From the NCBI GenBank assembly GCA_013398295.1, contig VZSF01009844.1, positions 1 to 64,000 of the forward strand: a stretch of DNA of 64,000 nt, given 5' to 3'. The DNA comes from Chionis minor (lineage: Eukaryota > Chordata > Aves > Charadriiformes > Chionididae). Positions 52,301-63,607 of the stretch are shown piece by piece. The position numbers were made by a program, and so were the translations under genes. The stretch's first letter is position 1. Each line of letters starts with the position of its first letter. The notes beneath the pieces were generated by a model. It was not told where the DNA came from. It was given only the letters and a program-made list of their open reading frames with translations, and ran no database searches.

Positions 52301-55300
52301 CTTTACAAGAGTAACCTCAACAGTGCATTCTTTCCACTGCATATTATATGTTCCCTGCAACTTATACTGTGGGGCCACGGAGCACATCCTCAGCTAATGC
52401 AGATCCGTGGTGCTGTAATTATTTTGGAGGAGCTACACTTTTTATACTTGATATCAAGATCTGTAGATACAGCATTTCTTGAACTAAATCACAAAGGGTA
52501 AATGGCAAAATTTCTTTCAAAAGAGAAAATATTTTATAAACATCTCACACATCCACACACGAGGAGATTCATGTTTCACTATGCCAGTTTATACCTGCTG
52601 AAATGTGATTTACAATATAGAGACATAAATGCCAGTGTTGGTGACAGACTGGGCATAAACTGCAGCTGTAACTGAAGATTTGCACTTACTATGTGCCTGC
52701 ATTATCCGTCTCTGCCAGAGTCTGATTAGCCAGTTTTCCCTCACTATTTATAAAAAGCAATATGCCACTAAAACGTTGTTTTCACTGCCCAAATCATAAA
52801 ATTTTCCATAAAAGCCTACTGCTGTCAGGTCCTAGGGAATATTCAGCCCCAGGCTCTGACAGCTAGAGAGAAATAGGGATTATTTTCCACCATTAGTGTG
52901 ATTCCAAAAATTTGGAGTCACCAATCTGTGCAATATTAAAAGGAGTTTTGTTTCTAGCCCCAGTTAGTTGGAAAGTGTTTGAATAGTATGTATTGAATAA
53001 TTGCTTTAAGTAACATTTGCAGTTGCTTTTGTTGCAGAGAGGAGGTGATCCAGAGACACAGTTATAAAATGGAACTGGAATTCAAGAGGTCTGTTTTGGT
53101 CCTGATTTCCACTAAACTTTCACCTTCATGTCATGTTCAACAACCGTTTGGGGAGAATCACCTTGGGTGACAATCACAGCATTAATCCCAGAGCTGAGTG
53201 TTTGCTGTCAGATAAGAGATGTCAGAGCAGCCAAGAAAAAGCATTAGCTTGGGGAAATTTAGAACAGGGCGCAAGGACTCTTGTAAAGGCCTGGCCTCCT
53301 ATTGACAAAAGAAGTCTGGAGAAACGTTTGTGGCAGAGATTTCAGTTCCTGGGATGAATCTCTTTGTACGTGGCAGCACATGGGTTTTTTTCTGCACCAA
53401 GTACCTACACATAGTCAGAGATGTTATTTTCACACTAAAACTTTGGACTCCATGAAACTTGCCCAGCTTGTGGTTATGCCCAATTTACTCAACCCAGGCT
53501 GTCGGGGGAATCTGCTTTATGTCCCTGGTGTCATTTGTGGCTTCCTATCAAAGCTGAATAACTTCACCATTTCACAGTTTCCATGTGACACTGAAGAAGC
53601 TTGGCAGGATCAGCTAAGCTTCTGGTTTGGTCAGGAATCTCAAAAACAAGCTAGGATGAAAAACTTCCCATGGAAACATGAGATGTCTAATTAATCTGTG
53701 ATGTAATTTAACAGGATTACATGCATTCATACCAGAAATTCGGGGAACGTACCTAAACCCGTATGAGTTCAAAGCAAATTCTTAGAAAGCCACGCTCCTG
53801 TATATTCCCTATCAGTGTCCACTGGCCCCATGTCCGTGGTGGTCCGGCTGATCTCCATGCCCGGTTCGAACAGCTCTGGGGCAAGTCCTGGCTGAGGGCA
53901 GCTCAGCCTGGAAACACTCCCCAAGGCCCTGCCTTCCAGCCCAGGGCTTTGAAGCAAAATATTCCTGATAAGGGAAAGTGTTAAATGTGTTTTTAGATAA
54001 CCAGATTAAAAAATGCTGAATTCCCTTCCTGCGCACATCTTGCCACAAAGAAAATACAACCTTAGTTGGTGAAAACTTGCCACAATTCTGCACTGTCGCA
54101 CTACGAAGCCAGTCTGTATTTTGCTTTCTTCCAGGATGACCCATTGTTACTGAACCCGAACAGATGGGAGCATTCATTTCCTAAGCACTTTGTGCTCTGT
54201 TCACTTGCTTTGGGGTTTCGACATCCAATTTGTGATGCAGATGTTCGACATGGAGTTACAAGGTTTGTTTTCTTGGCTGAAATCCAAGGGCGCTGCTGGG
54301 AATTTGTATGTGATGATGTGCTTTTGGAGTCCCATCACTGGCAAAGCTGCCAAGATACTTGGCCTCATGAGAAGACTCTTTCTATTCAGGAATTTAGACA
54401 CTAAGTCTGCTTTCCTCTGTTCAGAATATAGACCTGTCTTTCTCTATGCCTGCTTTCTCCCACATCCAACTTTACTTTTTCATACAGGCATCTCCTATGT
54501 TTAAAATGTATTTTCCTTTCTCCTTCAGATTTCTCCTTAAAAACATCTTGGTTTGTGAACACTCAGGAGTTTTCTTTCTGTGGCAGTGTTTTGAGGGGGG
54601 CTTTGGTTTTCACTTACCTCCCGTGAAACCTTGGATAACATTTGGAATTTCTGTGTTCCCTGGGTTTATTGCCCATAAAATAGAGGGGCAAATAGAGATT
54701 GTCAGTGGTGTGGTGGAAATTATTCAGGTTTATGAACCATACTGAAAAACACCATTGGAAAGATAAGCCCAATGCTATTAGTCACTCTACAATAGCACAG
54801 TGAATTACGGTCTCAGTGGAAAAGAGATGCAAGTTAGTGCATAGTCAGTCTCCTTCTGCTTCTGTCACATGTAAAAGAACATCTGAGCATCTTAATTTTT
54901 TGTTCATACTAGCAAAAAGACTAACTTCTGAAAGGGTTGGTGGAAATTCACCATAGCCTTCACTCTCCCCTCAATTCTTGTGATTATTGAGAATTAATGA
55001 AGATATTATTAAAGGAACCTGTTGTTTCCTTTTTTCTGTTTCCATTAATTAGTCCTAATCAAATATACTGAGTTTTCTGATAATTACATAGGTTTCTATA
55101 GAAATTGCATAGGTTTCTATAGCACACTGTACAAGTGACCTGAGCTATCGACAGAATATCCATATTTTGCCAGCTGTTTTATAGTCAAAAGATGTTGAAT
55201 CTGAACTTCTTTTTTCACGTTATATCCAGAGCTTTGGAAGAGTGTTTTGGCAGGCTTCCTGGTGGGCACAGCTCCCATTCCCAGAGTTCTCTCCAAAGCA

Positions 55301-57500
55301 TTAAGAATGGAAATAAGCAGCTAAGAATTTTCCAGTTTAGGTCAGGCTGTGTGTACGTTAAGAGAAAGAGAAGCATAACCACAAGTACAGCATAAGCCCT
55401 TAATGTAGCCAGGCTGCAGCAGAAAACAGAGCTTAATTTAGTGAAACTGTCATAAACTGGTCCGTGTCGGCTTTACGTGTCTGTACCCCGTGTTTGTCCT
55501 GACATGGACACGTGGCGACCGAGACAGGTATTCCACCAAGAAGCTTTCTCATGTACAAAGGTCTGCCTAGTTAGGGTGCCTGAAATCAGAGGCAGGCTTA
55601 GTAATCTCTTAATGATATTTTACTCTGAAGTAGTATTGCTTATGGGAACACAATCAAGACCACTATGAGAAACACTTTAGTTCTCCCTCTTCTCTTGAGG
55701 ATGATTCCTTGTCTAGTATTGTGGAAACTGCTCTAGTGAGTGACTGAAATAAGACAAATGGTATATAGCGTCTGTTTTGTGGGTGCTTTTTTCCTGACAA
55801 ATGCTGAAGGGGTGCTCCAGAACATCTATTATTTGTAAAATAAATAAATAACTTGGAAGCTGAGGATAATACTATGTCACAGAGTGTATGATCTGGAAAA
55901 AATCTTGAGGCAGAGCGGGGATGAAGAAAAAAAATTGATTCCTGATGCCTCTTTGAGGATTACAGTCCAACTCTTATGGAAGTCAGTGGGAAACTTTCCA
56001 TCTCCTGTAATATGAGTTGGGCTGGGTTCTCAGGATATCACCATAACAAAGCAGAGCTACAACTGGTAGTGGGCACAGGCAGATATAACAAAAACATTTG
56101 AAAAGGTTTTATTGTAGACAAGAGATTGAATTGTGGCAAAGCAGTCAAGTTTGCAGAGGATAAAAATATATCAAATTTCCCAACTCTTCATGTTGCGTTT
56201 TTTTAATCTTGAAGATGAATTGATGAAATCTCACAGCTTCTCAGTTGTACTCTGATTTCCTAGGTAGCTTAAGTCAGAAAAGAAGTTATAGCCTAGAAGT
56301 TAAACAACTCCTTCATATCAAAGCTACGGACAGGCATGAATCTTGACTTGAGCACTCGGCTCCAGCTCCTAGAAGTACTGCATCTCATGGGGACTGGATC
56401 TTTTACTAACAAGTTCTCCTTCCTGTGTTTTACCAGTTTTTCAGGGTTTCCTAGAACATGTGCACATTTCCAGATAATTTATACTAACTGAAAATTATGT
56501 TTTCATAGAATGAGACATCCCTATCTCAAGCATCTCTCTGAAATGAGACTCTCAGCCCTGGAAATACTACTTGCACTTTGACTACAGTCTTTAAAACACT
56601 TAGCATCGGAGCCTAAATTCCATATTTAAATGTACTAAGAAATCTGCTTCATTAAAAATCTCAAAGCCTCGGATTATTTTAAAAAGATAATACTCATATT
56701 AAATATATTCCCTAATGAGCTTTTTTTCTTGGATGTCAAAATGATCGTTCACCTTAAATAGTAACACAGTGCACTGCAATGCTAAGCATCGGGGAAATGG
56801 CTCTACAATAAAGTTAAGCTTCAAATTTTAATCTCTTTCTGAGCCACATCCTGTTTTCAGTTAACTGATCTCATATGGGGGAAATTTACCAGAGGAAATA
56901 TCTCTAGTTTGGAAAGTACCAAAAACTTATCTTTAGTTTCTTTGTGTAATTCAGCACCTTTTGAGAGAGAGGTGTAATACTTTCGAGAAGTCTCAAAGCA
57001 AAAGGAAAGGAGCAAGATAGCAGCACAGAAAGGAGGAGGCATATGGGTGCAGAACAGAAACTGACCCACTGGTGTAATATTGATCTTTCTGAGATTATTA
57101 AGTTATACATCTTTCTATTCCGGAAGCTTAAAAAGCCATATCCAGAAATATTTTAAAAACTTTTTTAGAAACTAACTTGCAGCCTGGCAGAAACTGCCTG
57201 TGCCGGATTAACTTGCCATAAACTTTAACCCCAGTCACAGAACATGAAAGCAAACGGCTCAGGCCATAAGGACTACGATGGTATCACACTTTCCCCACAG
57301 ACTTTTAACTTTAGTTAATACATGGCCCTGATGACTCTGCACTTAGAGCATCTACAAATACATTTAGAGCACAGAGAAGTAGACAGAAGGAAGTGGAAAT
57401 GAAGAGACATTACATGTGATTCTGCAAGTATTAATAGGGAAAATCTTCTCACTCACATAGCTGGATGTTGACATTTAAACTGGAAGCCTTAAAACCGACT
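46390..57500. other. C5-TRAF1 intergenic region, second part
   Basis: About 11 kb without a gene I can support. Open frames reach 130 codons (53302-53694) but resemble nothing known and lack exon-like borders. A 21-bp unit is tandemly duplicated at 55082-55122. Regulatory elements for C5 or TRAF1 may lie here, but none can be named from the sequence. Confidence 0.5.
55082..55122. repeat. 21-bp tandem duplication
   Basis: Two copies of a 21-base unit containing CATAGGTTTCTATAG differ at a single base (A to G). The unit includes the imperfect palindrome ATAGGTTTCTAT. It is intergenic, with no assigned function. Confidence 0.85.
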
Positions 57501-57507
57501 TTAATAA

Positions 57508-57705
57508 TCACAGAATCATAGAATAGTTTAGGTTGGAAGGGACCTTTAAAGGTCAGCTAGCCCAATTCCCTTGCCACAAGCAGGGACGTCTTCAACTAGA
57601 TGAAGTTCCTCAGAGCCCCGTCCAACTTGACCTTGAATGTTTCCAGGGATGGGGCATCTACCCACCTCTCTGGGCAACCTGGCAAGTGTTTCACCACCCT
57701 TAGTG
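57508..57705 (-). mobile_element. CR1 LINE 3' end fragment
   Basis: The plus strand begins ATCACAGAATCATAGAATAG and continues with GGTTGGAAGGGACCTTTAAA, later CAGGGATGGGGCATC and CTCTGGGCAACCTG. This is the reverse complement of the classic avian CR1 3' UTR with its octamer tail. The element therefore lies on the minus strand, 5'-truncated to about 200 bases, as most CR1 copies are. Confidence 0.93.
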
Positions 57706-57709
57706 GTGA

Positions 57710-59700
57710 ATAAAATAATAAATTTTAAATAATAAATTGTATAAAACTGACATCCTTTTCCTCTTCCACGATTTCATTGCCAAATCTCATTAACATCCTA
57801 GCTCTTAAAAAAGGTTGCGCATGCGGGTACCATGGCGGTACACAATCAGATAATTGCACACCCCCATTGCTAAATTAGTCATTTTCTTTTGCTGTGTCAA
57901 CATTACTGAGCTGCACACAATGATTTTCATCTGGTGAGATCTAAGTGTTTTACAAAAGGAAGCAAATGTTATTCCCTCTTTACAGAGGAAGGTGGAAGCA
58001 TTTACTAGGCCTGTGGTTTATGCAGCAACGCTGCAGTGATGCATGGCAGAAAGCCAGATGGATACCCAAAACGGACTCGGCGGTTGGCTCCATCGGGCTT
58101 ATGCTTAATTCCTTCTGTAACAACACTTTCCTTTGCATCATCATTTTTTAACTGTTAAAGCTTCTGAAAAAAAAATAAATCATGTCACTTGTCAAAAGCC
58201 CATTTAATTCAAGAGTAAATAAAGGATTTTTTGACAAAGTGAAGGATCAAATCCTTCTTTTGGCAACAGTCTTGCATCCTGATTTCTGCGGGACTACAGG
58301 GTGGAACTGAAAACAGGATTTGGCCCACAGGTGAATTTTGAATAAACCAGTTAAAGAAATTGTGGGCATAAATGTAGGAAACTTTTGGGATAAACGGCTT
58401 GCAAGAACGGGACTTTTATCATTAACAGTCCGAGCCACCAGAAGGTGGTCATTATTTGTCTCCAGGTCCCAGGAGTGAAGCAGCAGACGGCGGTGACCAG
58501 GCATTGCCCCTGCCGCAAACAGACGCAGTGTGTTCTGTCGGGGACAGCCGAGCAAACCGAGCAGCTGCCTGCCTGAAAGAGATCAGGTACAGTCTTACTG
58601 TGTTTTGAGTATATTTTTAATACTCCCTGTTATTTTCAATTTACCGCAAAGATGATTGAAATTTGCAGTCTCGATTATTTTGTACAAACATTTTTCATCT
58701 TGTTTTTTGGTAATATTATAGGTTTCTTTAGCCTCTATTCTGCAAACAGTGCCAAGCTTGGCACTTATAATACCCTCATAGTACTGTATACTTACAAGAT
58801 TAATTTTTCCTGTGTGTACATAACTTCCCATATATCGGCTCTATAAAGGATAAATACATATCCTACCCATGGCTATCTTTTTAGAGGTTTTTTTTTTCCT
58901 TAGGTGTATTTGGTTTTAAACTAAACTGCCCTTTCTAAGTCTAGAAAAATGTTTATTCTTGCTTTATTAGACATGGTTCTTCTGAGACAAAAAGGTAGAA
59001 CTTTAATGGATTTTTTTTTTCTGGGAAATCATGAATAAACACAGTATGTGTGTAGCAGAGGAATGCGTGAAAAAGAATGATGTCTTATCATACAGGCAAA
59101 CAGAAGAGCTGAGTCACACAAACAGCTGCGTGAGCAGAGTTTATGGATATTCTTTGCTTCTTCATGCCAACACGAACAAACTTTATAGCCAGGTGAGGAG
59201 AAAAAAGTTCTGGCATTAATTCCAGTATTTCTCTCAGCAATGCAGCGAAGCGCTGCAGCAACCACTTCACTTCCGTGCAGGAGGGCTGTGCCTTGACGCC
59301 AGAAGCTGCCGTCCTTCCCATCTCATTCAATACAGCGACACTCCGTTGGGAATTGTGTTAGCTACTCCGTAAGCGTGTCGGGGGCAGTCGCCCAGGGCAG
59401 CTGTTCCAGATGTGGAACTACTATCTGTGCCCACGCGACACAGGCCGCTGTGGGACGTCAGGCAGCCGCTCACGGACAAACAGCCACCCCCTGCTCGGCT
59501 CCGGGCGGTCGCAGGGAACCTGCTCGCCACCACCCTTGTAGGTGCAGCAGCCACGCGCCCAGCGAAGCCGCTAGAGAACCACCTCCGCTTTTTATTTTTA
59601 ATTTTCAGCTAGGACTCACCCCCAGTGGTATTCCCCAGTTTTCTTTCACAAGGAAGAGCTAACAGATTTGCATCCGCAACTTTCTCTCCCCTGACCGAAT
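57710..59700. other. C5-TRAF1 intergenic region, third part
   Basis: No supported gene. GC content and CpG density rise from about 59250 toward the GC-rich island. An isolated NRF-1/YY1-like motif pair lies at 57816-57838 (see findings). Confidence 0.45.
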
Positions 59701-60850
59701 CCTAGTAGATGGGGCTGCGGCGTGTGATTTCGCAGCGAATCTGGCCGGAGGAAGAAGGACTTTTTTCTGACAGCGAAACCCTCCTGTGCAGAGCCCGTCC
59801 CGCCCCGCGGCCGGGCAGCGCCCCGCACACACAGCCCACCCTGCGCTCTGCCGGCGGGGGTTCCCGGCGGGATGCGGACGGAAATCCCAGCCTCCCGCTG
59901 CCCCCGGGGCCGGCGGGTTTCCCCGGGCGGGCGGCGGCCGCGTTTCACGGGACCGGCGCTCTGGGTGGGCAGGAGCCGGTGGCCGCGCCGCCCTCACCGC
60001 GCCGCGGTCGCGCCAGCCTCGGCAGCCAGCCGCGCGGAGAGAGTCGGGGGGGTTTCAGCTGCCCCGGGGGGGAATTCGCTCCCTCGGGCCTTTCCTTGGT
60101 CAATTCCCCATCCCCGTCCCCGCCGCGGGCTGGGGGAAGCCCCGGGCCGGCCCGGCGCCCCGCTGGCTGCCGCCCCTCCGGCCCGGGCAGGGCCCGCGTG
60201 GCCTCTCGCCGGCCCCGCAGCTCCTCGGGGTTCCCGCTCCTCCCGGCCTGAGCGAGGCAGCAGTCGCCGAAATTCAGCCGAGCCGCCCGGCTGCGCTTCC
60301 TCTGCCGGCGGCACGGGCNNNNNNNNNNNNNNNNNNNNNNNNNNNNNNNNNNNNNNNNNNNNNNNNNNNNNNNNNNNNNNNNNNNNNNNNNNNNNNNNNN
60401 NNNNNNNNNNNNNNNNNNNNNNNNNNNNNNNNNNNNNNNNNNNNNNNNNNNNNNNNNNNNNNNNNNNNNNNNNNNNNNNNNNNNNNNNNNNNNNNNNNNN
60501 NNNNNNNNNNNNNNNNNNNNNNNNNNNNNNNNNNNNNNNNNNNNNNNNNNNNNNNNNNNNNNNNNNNNNNNNNNNNNNNNNNNNNNNNNNNNNNNNNNNN
60601 NNNNNNNNNNNNNNNNNNNNNNNNNNNNNNNNNNNNCCTGAGCTACCGCCGAATGCCCAGAAAGCCGAGGGCATCGCCTGAGCCAGGGAACAGGAAAAGC
60701 TGCGGGTTCAAAGAGGAGCGGCTGAACTCCGGGGGATGCCCCGGGCACCCCATGGCCGTCACACCGCTGTCCCTGCGCCTGGCCCCCCGCGCAGCCTGGC
60801 GTCAGGTTGTTCGAGAGATCGTTAGTCAGTGTTGCTTTTGATAGCACCGA
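59700..60850. promoter_or_regulatory. TRAF1: Second CpG island, candidate TRAF1 promoter, with assembly gap
   Basis: Very GC- and CpG-rich sequence on both sides of the run of N, 0.8-1.9 kb upstream of the first TRAF1 coding exon. It contains GGGGGTTCCC at 59856-59865, a full match to the kappaB consensus GGGRNWYYCC, and near matches at 59880-59888 (GGAAATCCC) and about 60227-60235 (GGGGTTCCC). TRAF1 is a well-known NF-kappaB target gene. GC-rich sequence yields such matches by chance, so the sites are suggestive only. A noncoding first exon is probably in this island or in the gap. Confidence 0.55.
60319..60636. other. Assembly gap (318 N)
   Basis: A run of 318 undetermined bases lies inside the GC-rich island. 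The flanks are extremely GC-rich, the usual cause of dropout in bird assemblies. The gap size may not be real, and part of the TRAF1 promoter or first exon may be lost in it. Confidence 0.99.
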
Positions 60851-61635
60851 GACAGGTTAGTGTGTGTCAGTACTGTCATGGCAAGAAATAGATTGATAGA
60901 GGATCAAACGCCAGGTCCCTGGGTGGAAACTTTTCGTGAACTTCCCAAGCGACTGTGTGGAGACACCAGACTCAGTTTTGGTTGTATTTCCAAAACCACT
61001 CAACTGCACGGCTCTTGTTAACCCAACCCGACACCAAACGCGCACGACGCCTTGGCCCGCGTGGCTCAAGGTGTATCTGAGTCGAGCACAAGCACGAAGC
61101 TGCTGGTGCACTTCAGTTTTCCTTTTCCATTTCGCCACTAGTTTTATGTCTTTGGGAAAGTCACCGTAAGCACATTGGTTGCTCGGTTTCTGCATCTCTA
61201 AAGTGTAATTATGAATTGTGGCTGCTGGGAATTCAAGGTGGCTGGGGATTTACTCAGCAGGAAATAATTGCGTGATGTGGACTGATGGGATTGTAGCTCA
61301 GAGATGATGGCAATATTTACTTCGTCATTCTACAAGCTAAAAAACTCTGGAAAGAAAACCCCTACCTTTCATTTTAATATATTGTCCATTTTCACGTGTT
61401 CGAGGGAAATTTTATATCTGTACAGTAATTTCCTGCTGGTATCTAGTCAAACCCCACTGTGACATTTAGTCAGGCATGTCCGCTACAGACTCAATTAAAC
61501 AGATCGCTAGATCACTGCACAGATTTGGAGCTGCTGGTGGACTTTGATGCCTGATATATTCTCTCACATTAAAGTGAGCGTGTGCCAACCTGTTTGAGCA
61601 CCTTTTTCTTTTTTTTTTCCCCTTATCTCTGACAG
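60851..61635 (+). other. TRAF1: Sequence upstream of TRAF1 coding start, probable 5' intron
   Basis: The acceptor at 61631-61635 (GACAG after a T/C-rich tract from about 61600) implies that a noncoding first exon lies upstream, so this stretch is probably its intron. No other feature was recognised. Confidence 0.5.
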
Positions 61636-63607
61636 TCGTTTACTTCAGATGGCTGAGAAAGCAACCAAAGGCCCGCAGGATGTCCCCGGCTCTTCTCCTG
61701 ATGAAAACGAATTCCCTTTCGGATATCCCACTAGCATTTGCGAGGATGTGCCTGATCAGAAGTACCTGTGCAGCAACTGCAATAACATTCTGAAGAAAGC
61801 CCTGCAGACGCTCTGTGGGCATAGGTACTGCTCAGCCTGCCTCTCCTGGATTGTACGGTAGGTCCTTGCTGCCTACCAGAGGGTCACACCGCCGTGGCGG
61901 ATTCTGCGGCGGATTCTGCAGCTGCAAGCGCTCCCGAGAGCTGCGTCCCGCCACTGTGCTCAGTAGATGAGTCTGTGGCTACCTGGCCCGCTGGCCCGCG
62001 GTCACTTGACAAGCTGGAAGTACTTACCTGCGGGGCGCCCGCGGGCTACTCCCTACCTCCTTCTTGCTTCCAGTGTGGAAGTCAGGGTGGAGAGGACTGG
62101 GTTACTGGGCTTGGCAGATGTCAGTTTCAATTTGTGTAAGTTTAAGGTCACTGATTTAACCTTGAAGAACTGAGTGCTGACTTAATACTTCCATGGGACT
62201 TTACAGTCCTTTGGTAAGTGATGTGATGGGATTTTAATGAACGTTATCTTACAGTTTTATTTTTAATAACTCAGCAGCTGGGTCACTGTATCTTAAGGTG
62301 CTGCTGCCATTAGTGAAAAACAATGACAGCCATTGTACTGCAGGACCTGAAAACCAGAGGCTAGGTGGGAATTTGCTTTGATTGATTAGCTGCTTCTATC
62401 CTGCCTTTTCTTTCTACGATTATGCCTAGATCCAGAGCATTTGGAAAAGGTTACGTCCGCCCTGCAGGTGAGGGGCGAAACTGCAGGACGATTCCACACA
62501 TGAGCTGGCTTTAGTTTGATGTTTTGGAAAACAGCAGCTGTCAGGATTCAGTGACTGGGCTTTAGTACTGGCTAAGTGAGTCGAAAGCTTGTTACTGCTT
62601 TCTCATGGATGTTATTAGTAAGCCAGTTTGTGGATGCCAGCTTATGCGCTCCCTGCTCTGATCAGTGTGTGGCACCTGGAAAGCTGAGTCAATGCACTGA
62701 CCACTTGTGATCTGAAGATCAACGTATAATAATATAAAAATATATTGAAATTAAAGTATTTGACCAACTTACATAAATCCATTACTGTAAATCTAGAAGA
62801 AAGCTGCTTTATGAAGCAACATAAACCGTAAATTCATAAAACTGTCATCAGAACATAACCGGAATTGTTACATCTTCCTGGTAGAGTCTTATAGCACAAA
62901 TGGGAAACTGGCTCAAAGAAGCTAATTAGTACAGTACGAAATCAGTTACGCTCTGGTCGGGTGGATGCTTTTCTGATGAGCTTCTTGGTATGTGTTAGTT
63001 CATTATTTGCTTAGATGCTAAATAGCACTGGGAATGAAATAAAACCTCTAGTACAGTTTTATTTTTCGCTTTTCCTGTATAAAACTCTATGCTAAGTATT
63101 TTGAGCTGGATCTACTAGATTTTTGTAATTTGAAGTCTATATACCTATCTTGGGAAAAAGTGCATTTTCTGTGTTTTAAAATACTTTAATTTTCATGTTA
63201 CCTTTCCTACCTTTTTTTTTTTTGCATAATTCATGAGATAAATAGGTTCCCAGCTTTATTCTTTTTTCTGATCCAGGCTGCTCTGATTTTGCTGCAATGC
63301 AGACAAGATGTATGGGCTCAGTCCTAGTCTTGTGGAATAGAACAGCAGGGGGTTTTTTTATGTCAGTGTGTTCAAGAATTGGCCCTTTAATGAACAAGGG
63401 CTATGGATTCTGAGTGGAAATTACAATTTCCAAGTTTTCGTTTGTGTCAATGTCTATACAAAGACCTCCTAAACTACAGTACGCCAACTGATTGTTATTT
63501 CCTCCTTCTTTCTTTTTGCCAGAAACAATAAAAATGCGATTTGCCAGAAATGTAAAGAGGAAGATCCCAGCACTTTAAGTGAGGGAAGCCTGTTGGCAGA
63601 AGAAAGG
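61636..63607 (+). CDS. TRAF1: TRAF1, first two coding exons with a complete RING finger; gene continues past right edge
   Basis: TRAF1 is a cytoplasmic adaptor that joins TRAF2 and cIAPs at TNF-family receptors and tunes NF-kappaB signalling. Exon 61636-61857 has 13 bases of leader after a long pyrimidine tract, then the ATG at 61649 in good context (CAGATGG). Exon 63523-63607 follows in phase. The 98 residues contain PDENEFPFG, diagnostic of TRAF1. They then give a C3HC4 RING with ligands Cys41, Cys44, Cys56, His58, Cys61, Cys64, Cys77 and Cys80, closest to TRAF2 in style. Human TRAF1 lacks a functional RING, so this is a notable difference. Identity rests on the N-terminal motif and on synteny with C5. 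A TRAF2 assignment is unlikely because TRAF2 lacks that motif. The zinc-finger, coiled-coil and MATH exons lie beyond the window. Confidence 0.92.
61858..63522 (+). other. TRAF1: TRAF1 intron splitting the RING finger
   Basis: The intron runs from a GTAGGT donor to a TTTTTGCCAG acceptor and interrupts the codon for Arg70, between the sixth and seventh zinc ligands. Near its start is a short direct repeat of GGCGGATTCTGC (about 61896-61920). Nothing else was recognised. Confidence 0.85.

Noticed and set aside
53302..53694. 130-codon open frame in the intergenic region
   Set aside because: Unremarkable composition, no known motif, no exon borders; expected by chance in 20 kb.
59709..60847. Long open frames on both strands crossing the N gap
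   Set aside because: They include over 100 unknown residues, and the remainder is GC-island low-complexity sequence.
61649..63607. TRAF2 instead of TRAF1, suggested by the RING
   Set aside because: The PDENEFPFG motif and the position next to C5 are those of TRAF1; TRAF2 has a different N-terminus and location.
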